NCBI GenBank assembly: GCA_019636875.1 | Contig: JAHBWR010000022.1 | Location: forward strand, 1-38,085 | Reading direction: 5' to 3' | Source of the DNA: Nitrospira sp. | Lineage (GTDB): Bacteria; Nitrospirota; Nitrospiria; Nitrospirales; Nitrospiraceae | DNA length: 38,085 nt | Shown here: in pieces, positions 9,200-17,038 of the stretch | How positions within the stretch are numbered: position 1 is the stretch's first letter | Layout: each line of letters opens with the position of its first letter | Notes under the pieces: model-generated | The model's input: the letters and a program-made list of their open reading frames with translations, nothing else | What the model was told of the DNA's origin: nothing | The model's database searches: none | Program-made: the position numbers and the translations under genes

Positions 9200-10413
9200 C
9201 GACGAGGTGCCTTCTTTCTTTGGGCACGGATCTTCAGCCGTAATGCATTCAAGCGGATAAAGCCTTCCGCATCCTTCTGGTTGTAGACGTCGTCTTCCTC
9301 GAAGGTCGCGATATCGAGTCGATAGAGCGACTGCTTCGACTTACGGCCCGCCAATGTGCAACTCCCCTTGTAGAGCTTCACACGTGCCGTACCGTTCACG
9401 TCTTTCTGGGCCTGATCGATCGCCGTTTGGATCATTTCTCGTTCTGGGCTGAACCAATAGCCGTTGTAAATCAGGTCGGCAAATCGAGGAATCAAGCTAT
9501 CTCGGAAGTGGAGGACTTCACGGTCCATAGTCAAGGATTCAAGCCCCCGATGGGCGACATGCAGAATGGTCCCTCCCGGTGTTTCATACACCCCTCGCGA
9601 TTTCATTCCGACATACCGGTTTTCAACCAGGTCGACCCGCCCGATGCCGTGGGCACCACCCAGCGTGTTAAGGTGGGCGAGCAGTGTCGCAGGGCTCATT
9701 TTCTTTCCATCGACCGCGATGGGATTGCCTCCCTGATATTCGATCTCCACTTCACGCGGTTTATCCGGGGCCTTCTCAGGAGAAACGGTCAGCTGGAATA
9801 TTTCATCGGGCGGGGATTCCCAAGGATCCTCAAGAATGCCGCCCTCATAGCTGATGTGAAACAGATTGGGATCGGTGCTGTATGGTTTGGCCTTGGTCGC
9901 GGTCACAGGAATCTCATGACGTTCGGCATACTCGATCAGTTCTCGTCGAGAACGCATGGTCCATTCTCGCCATGGCGCAATGATCTTCAGGTTTGGCGCG
10001 AGTGCCATATACGTGAGTTCGAAGCGAACTTGATCATTACCTTTTCCCGTTGCTCCATGCGAAACCGCTTCCGCCCCTTCTTTCAGTGCGATCTCGGCTT
10101 GTCGGCGGGCGATCAAGGGACGAGCGATCGAGGTTCCCAGGAGGTAGCAGCCTTCATACATTGCATTGCCACGGAGCATCGGGAAGACATAGTCTTTGAC
10201 GAAGGTCTCTCGCAGATCTTCGACATAGACCTTCTTGACGCCGAGGGATTGAGCTTTTGCCTTGACGGCTTTCAGATCCTCTCCTTGCCCGAGATCAGCG
10301 CAAAAGGCAATGATCTCGGCTTGATACGTCTCTTGTAGCCATCTCAGAATGACCGAGGTGTCCAATCCGCCAGAATATGCGAGTACGATTTTCTTGATGG
10401 GTTTTGGTTTCAT
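9196..10413 (-). CDS. argG: Argininosuccinate synthase
   Basis: A 405-aa type I argininosuccinate synthase. The N-terminal ATP PP-loop is [14 protein letters not shown]. Further motifs are [32 protein letters not shown] and [11 protein letters not shown]. It joins citrulline and aspartate with ATP. It lies 10 nt after argF and overlaps argH by 4 nt. Confidence 0.97.
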   Translation of the reverse strand: MKPKPIKKIVLAYSGGLDTSVILRWLQETYQAEIIAFCADLGQGEDLKAVKAKAQSLGVKKVYVEDLRETFVKDYVFPMLRGNAMYEGCYLLGTSIARPLIARRQAEIALKEGAEAVSHGATGKGNDQVRFELTYMALAPNLKIIAPWREWTMRSRRELIEYAERHEIPVTATKAKPYSTDPNLFHISYEGGILEDPWESPPDEIFQLTVSPEKAPDKPREVEIEYQGGNPIAVDGKKMSPATLLAHLNTLGGAHGIGRVDLVENRYVGMKSRGVYETPGGTILHVAHRGLESLTMDREVLHFRDSLIPRFADLIYNGYWFSPEREMIQTAIDQAQKDVNGTARVKLYKGSCTLAGRKSKQSLYRLDIATFEEDDVYNQKDAEGFIRLNALRLKIRAQRKKAPRR

Positions 10414-10423
10414 TTCGGAATGC

Positions 10424-11401
10424 CTACCGTGCGCCTTTCTTTCGACTGAGCAAACGGCTCAAGATGGCCTTCTGCATATGGAGCCGATTTTCAGCCTGGT
10501 CAATGATCACCGACTGGGGGCCATCCAACACATCCGCCGCGATCTCTTCCCCACGATGGGCCGGCAAACAATGCATTACGATGGCATCGGGCTTCGCTCG
10601 TTGCAGGAGTCGCCTATTCAGCTGATAGGGGGTCAAGGTCCGTAGTCGCCTGGCTTGTTCTCGCTCGCGACCCATACTAATCCAGACGTCCGTGTACACG
10701 ACATCTGCTTCCTTGACTGCTACCTGGGGGTTTTCCACCACCTCAATAGAGGCCCCGGTCGCCTGTGCGTCTATTCTGGCACGATCGATCACCCGCTGAT
10801 CAGGCTGATAACCGGAGGGGCATCCGATGACCACGTGCATCCCCATCTTCGCACCAGCTTCGATAAGCGAATTGGCGACATTGTTTCCGTCACCGATATA
10901 CGCCAAGCTGATGCCCTTCAGCCGACCTTTCATTTCCTGAATCGTCAATAAATCAGATAAGGCCTGGCAGGGGTGGCTGTGGTCGGTCAACCCGTTAATG
11001 ACCGGCATGGTGGCTTCTTGCGCCCACTCTTCGACGATCGAGTGGTCATAAGTCCGAATGACGATGCCGTCCAGGTAACGGGAGAGGACCCGCGCGGTAT
11101 CCGCGACCGTCTCCCCGCGTGACAGTTGGATATCACCCATGGGAAGCACCAGCGCGTGGCCGCCCAATTGATTCATGCCAGCTTCAAAGGACACGCGGGT
11201 CCTTGTCGAGGGCTTTTGGAATAGAAGCCCCAAGGTTTTGCCAACGAGTAACCGATGTGGCGTGCCCTGGCGCTGCTTCTTCTTGAGCGAGGCGGCCAAC
11301 TGCAGCAAGTCGCGAATCTGCTTACGCGGTATCGTCGCGACGTCAAGGAGATCCTTGGCGTGGCGGGCCGTACCAAGTTTGTGTTGGAGTGGTTGAGCCA
11401 T
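10424..11401 (-). CDS. argF: Ornithine carbamoyltransferase
   Basis: A 325-aa transcarbamoylase. It has [13 protein letters not shown] (carbamoyl phosphate binding), the [10 protein letters not shown] segment, HPCQALSDL, and [11 protein letters not shown] (ornithine-side Cys loop). HCLPAHRG and the nearby SMG loop distinguish it from aspartate transcarbamoylase. It makes citrulline. Its ATG overlaps the argD stop by one base. Confidence 0.96.
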   Translation of the reverse strand: MAQPLQHKLGTARHAKDLLDVATIPRKQIRDLLQLAASLKKKQRQGTPHRLLVGKTLGLLFQKPSTRTRVSFEAGMNQLGGHALVLPMGDIQLSRGETVADTARVLSRYLDGIVIRTYDHSIVEEWAQEATMPVINGLTDHSHPCQALSDLLTIQEMKGRLKGISLAYIGDGNNVANSLIEAGAKMGMHVVIGCPSGYQPDQRVIDRARIDAQATGASIEVVENPQVAVKEADVVYTDVWISMGREREQARRLRTLTPYQLNRRLLQRAKPDAIVMHCLPAHRGEEIAADVLDGPQSVIIDQAENRLHMQKAILSRLLSRKKGAR

Positions 11402-12618
11402 CAGTGATGGGCGTCTTTCCCGGTTGTCTGGCGCTGATTCAACAGCGTACTCAATAGCTCAAGGAGTTTATCGATCTCTTGCTGCGAGATGATCAAGGGT
11501 GGAACGAAGCGCAACACGCGTTCGTTTGCAGCGTTGATCAATATCCCACGGGCAAGCGCATCCGCGACCAACGTTTTGGCATCGGTGTCGACCTCCATGC
11601 CTTGCAAAAGGCCGAGCCCCCGGATGTCCGTGACGATGCGATAGCGGTCCTTGCAGTCGGTGAGACCTTTAGCCAAGTATTCTCCCATGCGCTTTGCATG
11701 GTCCAGAACGCGCCCTTCAAGGAGTACACGGCAGACAGCCAGCGCTGCAGCACAGGCGAGAGGGTTACCGCCGAAGGTCGAGGCATGGGCTCCTGGGGTA
11801 AAGGCTGAGGCGACTGACTCGGTCGCGAGGCAGGCCCCGATCGGCACTCCACCGGCCAGACCTTTGGCCAAGGTCATGATGTCCGGCTTCACCCCGAGCT
11901 GTTCGTAGGCGAAGAAGGTGCCGGTTCTGCCGATACCGGTTTGAATCTCATCAAAAATCAAGAGGATGTCTTTCTGCGTACAGAATTCACGCAGGCGTCT
12001 CAAGTAATCACGATCAGCGACATACACGCCTCCTTCCGCCTGAATGGGCTCGAGCATGATGGCGGCGGTCTGGTCGTTGACCATGGCTTCCAGCGCGCTG
12101 AAATCATTGAACGGCGCGTAGGTAAAGCCGGGCATCAAGGGCTCAAAGCCTTTCTGAACCTTGTCCTGGCCCGTGGCCGTGAGCATGCCCAAGGTACGGC
12201 CATGGAACGAATTTTTCATCGTAATCACTTCGAACCGATTGGCCCCATGTCGCTCGTGCCCATAGCGGCGTGCAAGCTTAATCGCCGCCTCATTCGCTTC
12301 GGCCCCGCTGTTGCAGAAGAACACGCGGTCGGCAAACGAGTGGTCGACCAGAAGACGCGCGAGCCTCACCTGTGGTTCGGTGTAATAGAGGTTTGAGGTG
12401 TGAATCAGTTGTGCCGCTTGGCGTTGAATGGCTTGCACAAGGTCGGGATGGCCATGACCCAACACATTGACGGCGATCCCGCCGACAAAATCAATGTACT
12501 CTCGCCCCTCCAAATCATAGACCTTGGCACCCCGTCCTCGGGCGATGGAGATCGGCTGCCGACTATACGTCTGCATCAAGTATGTCGCGGCATCGTCTTT
12601 CAATTCTTCAGTCGGCAT
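11401..12618 (-). CDS. argD: Acetylornithine aminotransferase
   Basis: A 405-aa class III PLP aminotransferase. It has FVGGIAVNVLGHGHP, FFCNSGAEANEAAIKLAR, SFHGRT, the IFDEIQTGIGRTG block and TLAKGLAGGVPIGA with the PLP lysine. It converts acetylglutamate semialdehyde to acetylornithine and often also serves succinyl-diaminopimelate transamination, which fits its place at the head of an operon that makes both arginine and lysine. It is the first gene of the eight-gene minus-strand operon. Confidence 0.95.
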   Translation of the reverse strand: MPTEELKDDAATYLMQTYSRQPISIARGRGAKVYDLEGREYIDFVGGIAVNVLGHGHPDLVQAIQRQAAQLIHTSNLYYTEPQVRLARLLVDHSFADRVFFCNSGAEANEAAIKLARRYGHERHGANRFEVITMKNSFHGRTLGMLTATGQDKVQKGFEPLMPGFTYAPFNDFSALEAMVNDQTAAIMLEPIQAEGGVYVADRDYLRRLREFCTQKDILLIFDEIQTGIGRTGTFFAYEQLGVKPDIMTLAKGLAGGVPIGACLATESVASAFTPGAHASTFGGNPLACAAALAVCRVLLEGRVLDHAKRMGEYLAKGLTDCKDRYRIVTDIRGLGLLQGMEVDTDAKTLVADALARGILINAANERVLRFVPPLIISQQEIDKLLELLSTLLNQRQTTGKDAHH

Positions 12619-12655
12619 GATGACAGATCCTCTCAGAAAGGTAGGAAAACTAGCA

Positions 12656-12692
12656 CAGGGTCAAGGACAAGAGCAATAAGTGCAGGGTCAAG
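12656..12692 (-). promoter_or_regulatory. Direct repeat upstream of argD, possible operator
   Basis: The 10-mer CAGGGTCAAG occurs at 12656-12665 and again at 12683-12692 (start-to-start 27 bp), 38 to 74 bp upstream of the argD start codon. This is where an operator for the arg/lys operon could lie. It does not look like the AT-rich ARG box of E. coli, so the repressor, if any, is unknown. Confidence 0.25.
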
Positions 12693-12808
12693 AAAGCTTG
12701 TTTTGGAGAACGGTGATGCTCTAAGTTTGTGGGTCTTCCCCTTCCGAATCAGGAGGACCAGGAGATAGACCCAACAGTCCACGCTCAAGTATGGTAAGGT
12801 GATTTTTT

Positions 12809-13474
12809 ATGACGGCCTGTAGCCAATGCCACCAACAGAACCCTGACGACGCCAACTTTTGTCATCAATGCGGAACCAAATTGGCTGAAGAAGCCAAGGC
12901 TGCCACCGAGTCCGCGACCACGCCCGTCATGGAGGAGGCCGCCGCTCGACCGAGTCACGATGCAGAGACGCTGTGGCGCCAATTCATCGGCCCCAATGCC
13001 GACCACTATATGACCGTGTTCAGGAAATTCTCGGCGAACGGCCAACCACGATTCGCCCTCTCCTGGAACTGGCCGGCGTTTCTCTACATTTCGTTCCTCT
13101 GGTTCCTGTACCGGAAGATGTATCTCCATGCGTTCGTCTATGCCGTCGGCCCGATGGTGTCCACATACTTTACGGGAGATTTTTCAGCCGGTATCGTCTG
13201 GAGTGTCATGGCGGGGGCCACAGGCAACTATCTCTATTATTGGCATTGCCGTGAACATATTGCCGAAATCAAGAAGGCAGGGGGGGTAGATCAAGCCGGA
13301 CAAGCGGCAGCGCTGAAAGAAGCGGGTGGGGTACAACCTTATGTCATTTGGGTCGGGGTCTTTTTTTACATCATCTTCCTGGCTACGTTGACGAAGATGG
13401 TGCAAGAGGGCCCGCCCGATCTCGACCGACCAGTCGAGGAAATCGGCCGCAGTCGGGGCGCCGGTATCATGTGA
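12809..13474 (+). CDS. Zinc-ribbon plus DUF2628-type membrane protein
   Basis: A 221-aa protein. Residues 1-25 form a zinc ribbon (Cys4, Cys7, Cys18, Cys21: CSQC and CHQC). After an Ala/Glu-rich linker come hydrophobic segments characteristic of DUF2628 proteins (NWPAFLYISFLWFLYRKMY, HAFVYAVGPMVSTYF, an AGIVWSVMAGATGNYLYYWH block, and a last helix VIWVGVFFYIIFLATL). It is probably an inner-membrane protein with a cytoplasmic zinc-ribbon head. Function is unknown. AAGGTGA precedes the ATG. It runs away from argD and lies 62 nt before gpmA. Confidence 0.7.
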   Translation: MTACSQCHQQNPDDANFCHQCGTKLAEEAKAATESATTPVMEEAAARPSHDAETLWRQFIGPNADHYMTVFRKFSANGQPRFALSWNWPAFLYISFLWFLYRKMYLHAFVYAVGPMVSTYFTGDFSAGIVWSVMAGATGNYLYYWHCREHIAEIKKAGGVDQAGQAAALKEAGGVQPYVIWVGVFFYIIFLATLTKMVQEGPPDLDRPVEEIGRSRGAGIM

Positions 13475-13536
13475 GTTGGGTGTTTTCTTTTCTTGGCCTA
13501 GATCGGATTGTGCTGTCCGAGTGAGGAGATTGAACG

Positions 13537-14142
13537 ATGGCGCGGTTAATCTTGCTTCGTCATGGTGAGTCGCAGTGGAACTTGGAAAATCGCTTCACGG
13601 GGTGGGTCGATGTCCCTCTCTCTCCGAAGGGTATCGAGGAGGCCCAGCAGGCCGGTGAAAAACTCCGTGGGTTTACGTTCGACCGAGCCTTCACGTCGGC
13701 GCTCAGTCGTGCAAACGAGACGTTGCGAATCGTCTTGGAGGCCCTTGGTCAATCGGCGATTCCCATAGAAAAAGATAAGGCCCTAAACGAACGGATGTAC
13801 GGCGAGCTTCAGGGGCTGAATAAGGCCGAAACAGCCAAGAAGTATGGTGATGCGCAGGTGAAAATTTGGCGGCGAAGCTATGATGTGAAGCCGCCCGGTG
13901 GGGAAAGTCTCAAAGACACGGCTGAGCGCGCGTTGCCTTATTACGAGAAGATGATCAAACCCTACCTGTTAAAAGGAGAAACCATCATCATTGCGGCGCA
14001 TGGCAACAGCCTCAGGGCCTTGGTGATGGAGTTGGACCAGTTGTCGAAAGAAGAAGTCTTGGAGCTGAATATTCCCACCGGGGCACCACTCCTGTACGAA
14101 TTCGCGGAGGGAGGGAAGGTCCTGTCGCACCGCTACCTGTGA
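13537..14142 (+). CDS. gpmA: 2,3-bisphosphoglycerate-dependent phosphoglycerate mutase
   Basis: A 201-aa histidine-phosphatase-superfamily protein with [12 protein letters not shown] (catalytic His9), [47 protein letters not shown] (second active-site His) and [13 protein letters not shown]. These specific blocks mark GpmA rather than a general phosphatase. It interconverts 3- and 2-phosphoglycerate. It is about 45 residues shorter than the E. coli enzyme, mainly in the middle and at the C-terminus, as in other short bacterial GpmA proteins. GAGGAGA precedes the ATG. Confidence 0.93.
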   Translation: MARLILLRHGESQWNLENRFTGWVDVPLSPKGIEEAQQAGEKLRGFTFDRAFTSALSRANETLRIVLEALGQSAIPIEKDKALNERMYGELQGLNKAETAKKYGDAQVKIWRRSYDVKPPGGESLKDTAERALPYYEKMIKPYLLKGETIIIAAHGNSLRALVMELDQLSKEEVLELNIPTGAPLLYEFAEGGKVLSHRYL

Positions 14143-14173
14143 GTCTGAACTCTGCCTACGTGTTGCGTGATCG

Positions 14174-14656
14174 CTAGAAGGCCTCGTCGAGCAACCGCCC
14201 ATACTCCGAGGCCGGAGCGTAATCGATGAGCAGCACTAAGAGGTTCGGCCGGTCCTCTGGGGAAATGAGGCCCTGATCTTCGATGAGAGAGGCGGTTTCC
14301 GCGCAAATACCGGCGTGACTAATCCTTTCCTGATCAACGAGACGGGCGTAGTGTTCCCGTCGTTCATTCAGCTCAGGTTGGTACGTGTCCCAGGTGCCTT
14401 GCCCGAAAGGCCGTGAGTCCCACCAGACCTTCCGGATGGATTCGAACAATTGCTGCATGATGGCCGCCCGATACTTGGTCGGGATCTGCGCATCGACGGC
14501 GGCTAGGATCCAGTAGAGATTCAGCGACAGAATTTCACGCGCAATGTATTGGGCGCTGGAGTCCGATGTCTCAATGCCGTACTCCCCGAGTTGTGATGCG
14601 GTAACGGGTTTCGGCATGGTGTTGAACAGCGCATCGGCGGCTTCTGCGGGGGTCAT
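14174..14656 (-). CDS. Conserved-looking protein of unknown function
   Basis: A 160-aa soluble, acidic and mostly helical-looking protein (MTPAEAADALFNTMPKPVTA...). I see no signal peptide, membrane segment or known catalytic motif. An AGGAGA site precedes the ATG at a good distance, and the frame has no shadow gene opposite, so it is probably real. It converges with gpmA. Confidence 0.65.
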   Translation of the reverse strand: MTPAEAADALFNTMPKPVTASQLGEYGIETSDSSAQYIAREILSLNLYWILAAVDAQIPTKYRAAIMQQLFESIRKVWWDSRPFGQGTWDTYQPELNERREHYARLVDQERISHAGICAETASLIEDQGLISPEDRPNLLVLLIDYAPASEYGRLLDEAF

Positions 14657-14810
14657 GCGATCACTTCTCCTGGTTTACATGAAATAGCTAGTCTTGGCGT
14701 ACGCTCCGGCATCGACATGGATGAGAATTGAGGCCAAGCGGCAGGGTCCGATGCGATAGACCGGACCAGGTCGGCCGAATTATCTGCCGACCCAGTCAGG
14801 TATGTATGAC

Positions 14811-16139
14811 TTAACGGTTGATGATCTTTTGAACCGCCTTCTTTTGTTGGCCGGGCTTGTTCACCACTTGCTCCACCTTTTTGCCTTTACTCGCAGAAGT
14901 GGACCAGGGGGTGACGATGATCTCGACCCGTCGGTTCTTGCTTCGGCCTTCGGCGGTCTTGTTGCTGGCAATGGGCTTGGTGGCGGCATACCCGACGGGT
15001 TTGATCCGGTCGGCACCCAATCCGCTATCGATCAGGGTTTGGCTGGCATGTTGGGCCCGTGCCCGAGAGAGCTCGAGATTGTCGCGGAACGGTCTCCGGT
15101 TGTCGCTCCGGACCGGGATGCTGTCCGTGTGTCCGGCGACTTCGATACGCTGATTGCGGAATTGTTGTAGGGCGGCACCGATTCGCTCAAGCAACGAGGT
15201 TCCCGTCGCGGTCATGGTGGCGTCCCCTTGCGCGAAGACTTCACCGGAGGCCAAGGCAAGCGTCAATTTATTTCCCCGTTGCCGAAGCGCCACACTGCCT
15301 CGCGCAAGCTCATCCTGAAGGGCGCTCGCCAGATTCTCACTGACTTTGCTGAGGTCGACTGGTCCAGCTTGGCCAGTCTCGGGGCCGTTACTGGAGGCTG
15401 CCGGGTCACCATCTTTCGGCAAGCTCCGTCCGAGGCTCGCCAGTAATTGCTTCGCGTGGGTGAGCTGGGTGTTCCGCTCGGTCAGTTCGCGGTCCAGATC
15501 CGCCAGGGTGTGGGTCATCTTGTCGAGATTGGATTTGGTCGTCTGCAGCTCTTGCTCTTTTTCAGCCAGGCGATGCGTCGCATCACCGAGTTGTTCGTTG
15601 GCGACGATCACCTCTCGCTCGACATCGATCACGTGCTGTTTGGCGTGTTCGAGATTGCTTTTCGTCCGATTCAAATCTTGTGACAGTTGTTGGTGCGTAT
15701 CACGCTGTGCGCAGATACCGGAGAGTTCCTGTTCCTTTTGAGTGAGTTGTGCCTCCAACGTGTCGGCGCGGGTTTTTTCCATCGTGACCTGACTCGCCGC
15801 TGCTGCGGTCTTGTTCCGCAGATCGGCCAATTCCTGCTCCTTCGCCGCGAGTTGCTCTTGGAGTTGAGCCAACCGTTCCCGTTCCCGTTCTGCTTCCAAA
15901 AGTTGGCCCTGGGGACCGTCGACAGTGAGAGAGGTAGAAGTCACAGGGCCAGTCGTGGAAGAGGGATGGGCATCAGGGCTGTCCTCCTCATGGACCAGAT
16001 AGAGGTGCGAACCACCGAAGTTGCTCGGTTGAACCTGTGGAGCACTGGCCGGAGTCCGGAACCCGGTAGCCAAGCTCGATTCCTGTCCGTTCACCGTAAA
16101 GGTGAAGAGAAACGCAAAGGCGACGAACCTCGTGATCAT
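14811..16139 (-). CDS. OmpA-family protein with long coiled coil
   Basis: A 442-aa protein with a short signal peptide (MITRFVAFAFLFTFTVNG). A low-complexity stretch follows, then a long coiled coil at about residues 75-235 with heptad Leu/Glu/Gln patterns, and a C-terminal OmpA-type peptidoglycan-binding domain (about 285-410). That domain shows VAGHTDSIPVRSDNRR, NLELSRARA and a final NRRVEIIVTP with the conserved Asp and Arg that bind diaminopimelate. A Lys-rich tail ends the protein. It probably bridges the envelope and the cell wall. A near-perfect AAGGAGGTGA site precedes the ATG. Confidence 0.85.
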   Translation of the reverse strand: MITRFVAFAFLFTFTVNGQESSLATGFRTPASAPQVQPSNFGGSHLYLVHEEDSPDAHPSSTTGPVTSTSLTVDGPQGQLLEAERERERLAQLQEQLAAKEQELADLRNKTAAAASQVTMEKTRADTLEAQLTQKEQELSGICAQRDTHQQLSQDLNRTKSNLEHAKQHVIDVEREVIVANEQLGDATHRLAEKEQELQTTKSNLDKMTHTLADLDRELTERNTQLTHAKQLLASLGRSLPKDGDPAASSNGPETGQAGPVDLSKVSENLASALQDELARGSVALRQRGNKLTLALASGEVFAQGDATMTATGTSLLERIGAALQQFRNQRIEVAGHTDSIPVRSDNRRPFRDNLELSRARAQHASQTLIDSGLGADRIKPVGYAATKPIASNKTAEGRSKNRRVEIIVTPWSTSASKGKKVEQVVNKPGQQKKAVQKIINR

Positions 16140-16591
16140 GTCTCACCTCCTTACTGGATGATTAGGTGGTAGCGACTCCGTGATCGCCTCAAGAGACGGA
16201 ACAGTCGAATGTCGGGGAACGAATGTTCACACGTGTGCTCAAATTCAGGGCGGAATCCGAATCGGCACTCAACATCTATCGTATACGCCGTCTGTAAAAA
16301 CGATGCAACCTAGGATTTTCAGGGCAATTGTCCCGAGCTAAAAGGGCAACGGGGAGCGGGAAGATGATTGAGTTGGTCGAGCGCTTCTACTGAAATTCAG
16401 AAGCGGGCAAGTTCTCTCCCGACGGCCCATTTCCGCTTTGGATTAGATTTGGCGGGTAGCTTTTCCGATTAACGTGCTCGGAGCTCTTCACCCTCGCAGG
16501 TTCCATAACGAGAAGACGGTCGCTTCTCTTTGACCGGTGACCGCGGCACGCCAGCTATCCTTGCCGGCGTGCCATTCTCTCTTGCCCATTT
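16140..16591. other. Intergenic stretch, no gene seen
   Basis: About 450 bp upstream of the OmpA-like gene. I see no credible coding frame on either strand. It contains the strong inverted repeat at 16545-16573 listed separately, and the promoter of the OmpA-like gene should be at its left end. Confidence 0.5.
16545..16573 (-). terminator. 8-bp inverted repeat after the 34-aa microprotein gene
   Basis: GGCACGCC (16545-16552) and GGCGTGCC (16566-16573) form a perfect G+C-rich stem around a 13-nt loop, beginning 18 nt after the stop of the minus-strand microprotein. The position suits a terminator for that short sigma-54 transcript, although no T-run follows on the minus strand. Confidence 0.5.
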
Positions 16592-16696
16592 CTATTGCGA
16601 CTCAATCCTGAACATGTACCACGTGAATATCATCAACAGAATGATCGCCACGTTTAACGAACCGTAGATAGTCAGCATCGCCATATCCTCAAACAT
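16592..16696 (-). CDS. 34-aa single-pass membrane microprotein under a sigma-54 promoter
   Basis: The frame reads MFEDMAMLTIYGSLNVAI and continues with a hydrophobic helix (about residues 8-29) ending FRIESQ, so it is one transmembrane segment with very short ends. An AGGAG site lies 9 nt before the ATG at 16696. A perfect -24/-12 promoter lies about 97 nt upstream and a G+C-rich hairpin follows the stop, so promoter, ribosome site, frame and terminator fit one small transcription unit. A longer frame to 16780 exists but ignores the ribosome site. No homologue is recognised. Membrane microproteins often act as regulators of membrane complexes, but that is only a guess here. Confidence 0.65.
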   Translation of the reverse strand: MFEDMAMLTIYGSLNVAIILLMIFTWYMFRIESQ

Positions 16697-16792
16697 GGTA
16701 GTCGTCTCCTCATTATTTGTAGGTTGTGAATGGTTGCATATGTCAAAGACCGGAGGCGCCGCCGATCTTATGCATGTCACTGCTAGCCGTAC

Positions 16793-16808
16793 AGCAACTT
16801 GTGTGCCA
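16793..16808 (-). promoter_or_regulatory. Sigma-54 (-24/-12) promoter for the 34-aa microprotein
   Basis: On the minus strand the sequence is TGGCAC-ACAAG-TTGCT, which matches the sigma-54 consensus TGGCAC-N5-TTGCW at every specified base. Transcription would start near 16782, giving an untranslated leader of about 85 nt before the ATG at 16696. Confidence 0.75.
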
Positions 16809-16841
16809 TCGGGGTGTTTCGGTTGCGCTAGCGTTCGACCG

Positions 16842-16856
16842 CCCGTAAGTTACGGG
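16842..16856. repeat. Perfect palindrome near the minus-strand sigma-54 promoter
   Basis: CCCGTAA-G-TTACGGG is a perfect 7-bp inverted repeat with one central base, 33 bp upstream of the -24 element at 16808. A similar CCGTAAG...TACGG string occurs inside the GATAC element at 19148-19174. It may be a second protein-binding site. Two GTTTTCAG copies spaced 10 bp (16886-16903) lie just beyond it. Confidence 0.4.
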
Positions 16857-16936
16857 AAAACCTCAGTGGCGCTGATTGGGAGTATGTTTTCAGCTGTTTT
16901 CAGAAGAAGCGTCGATCAACGGGAGTGGATCTGATA

Positions 16937-16965
16937 GATACAATTGGCCGTATCAGTTTCGATAC
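16937..16965. promoter_or_regulatory. GATAC-type upstream element, site A
   Basis: GATAC (16937-16941), GTATC (16950-16954) and GATAC (16961-16965) form overlapping inverted repeats. The TATC-N6-GATAC part is shared exactly with sites B and C. It lies 128 bp from the -24 element of the minus-strand sigma-54 promoter, further than at the other two promoters, and its left spacing is 9 rather than 7 nt. It is a candidate activator-binding site. Confidence 0.45.
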
Positions 16966-17038
16966 AAGGAAGCGGAATGTTGAGCGAGGGAGTCTTAGTG
17001 AAGGAGATGAGTGAGCCGGCTTTGAAACCCAACGAGTG

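Noticed and set aside
9427..10338. Long plus-strand frame of 303 codons opposite argG
   Set aside because: Shadow of a clearly recognised argininosuccinate synthase gene.
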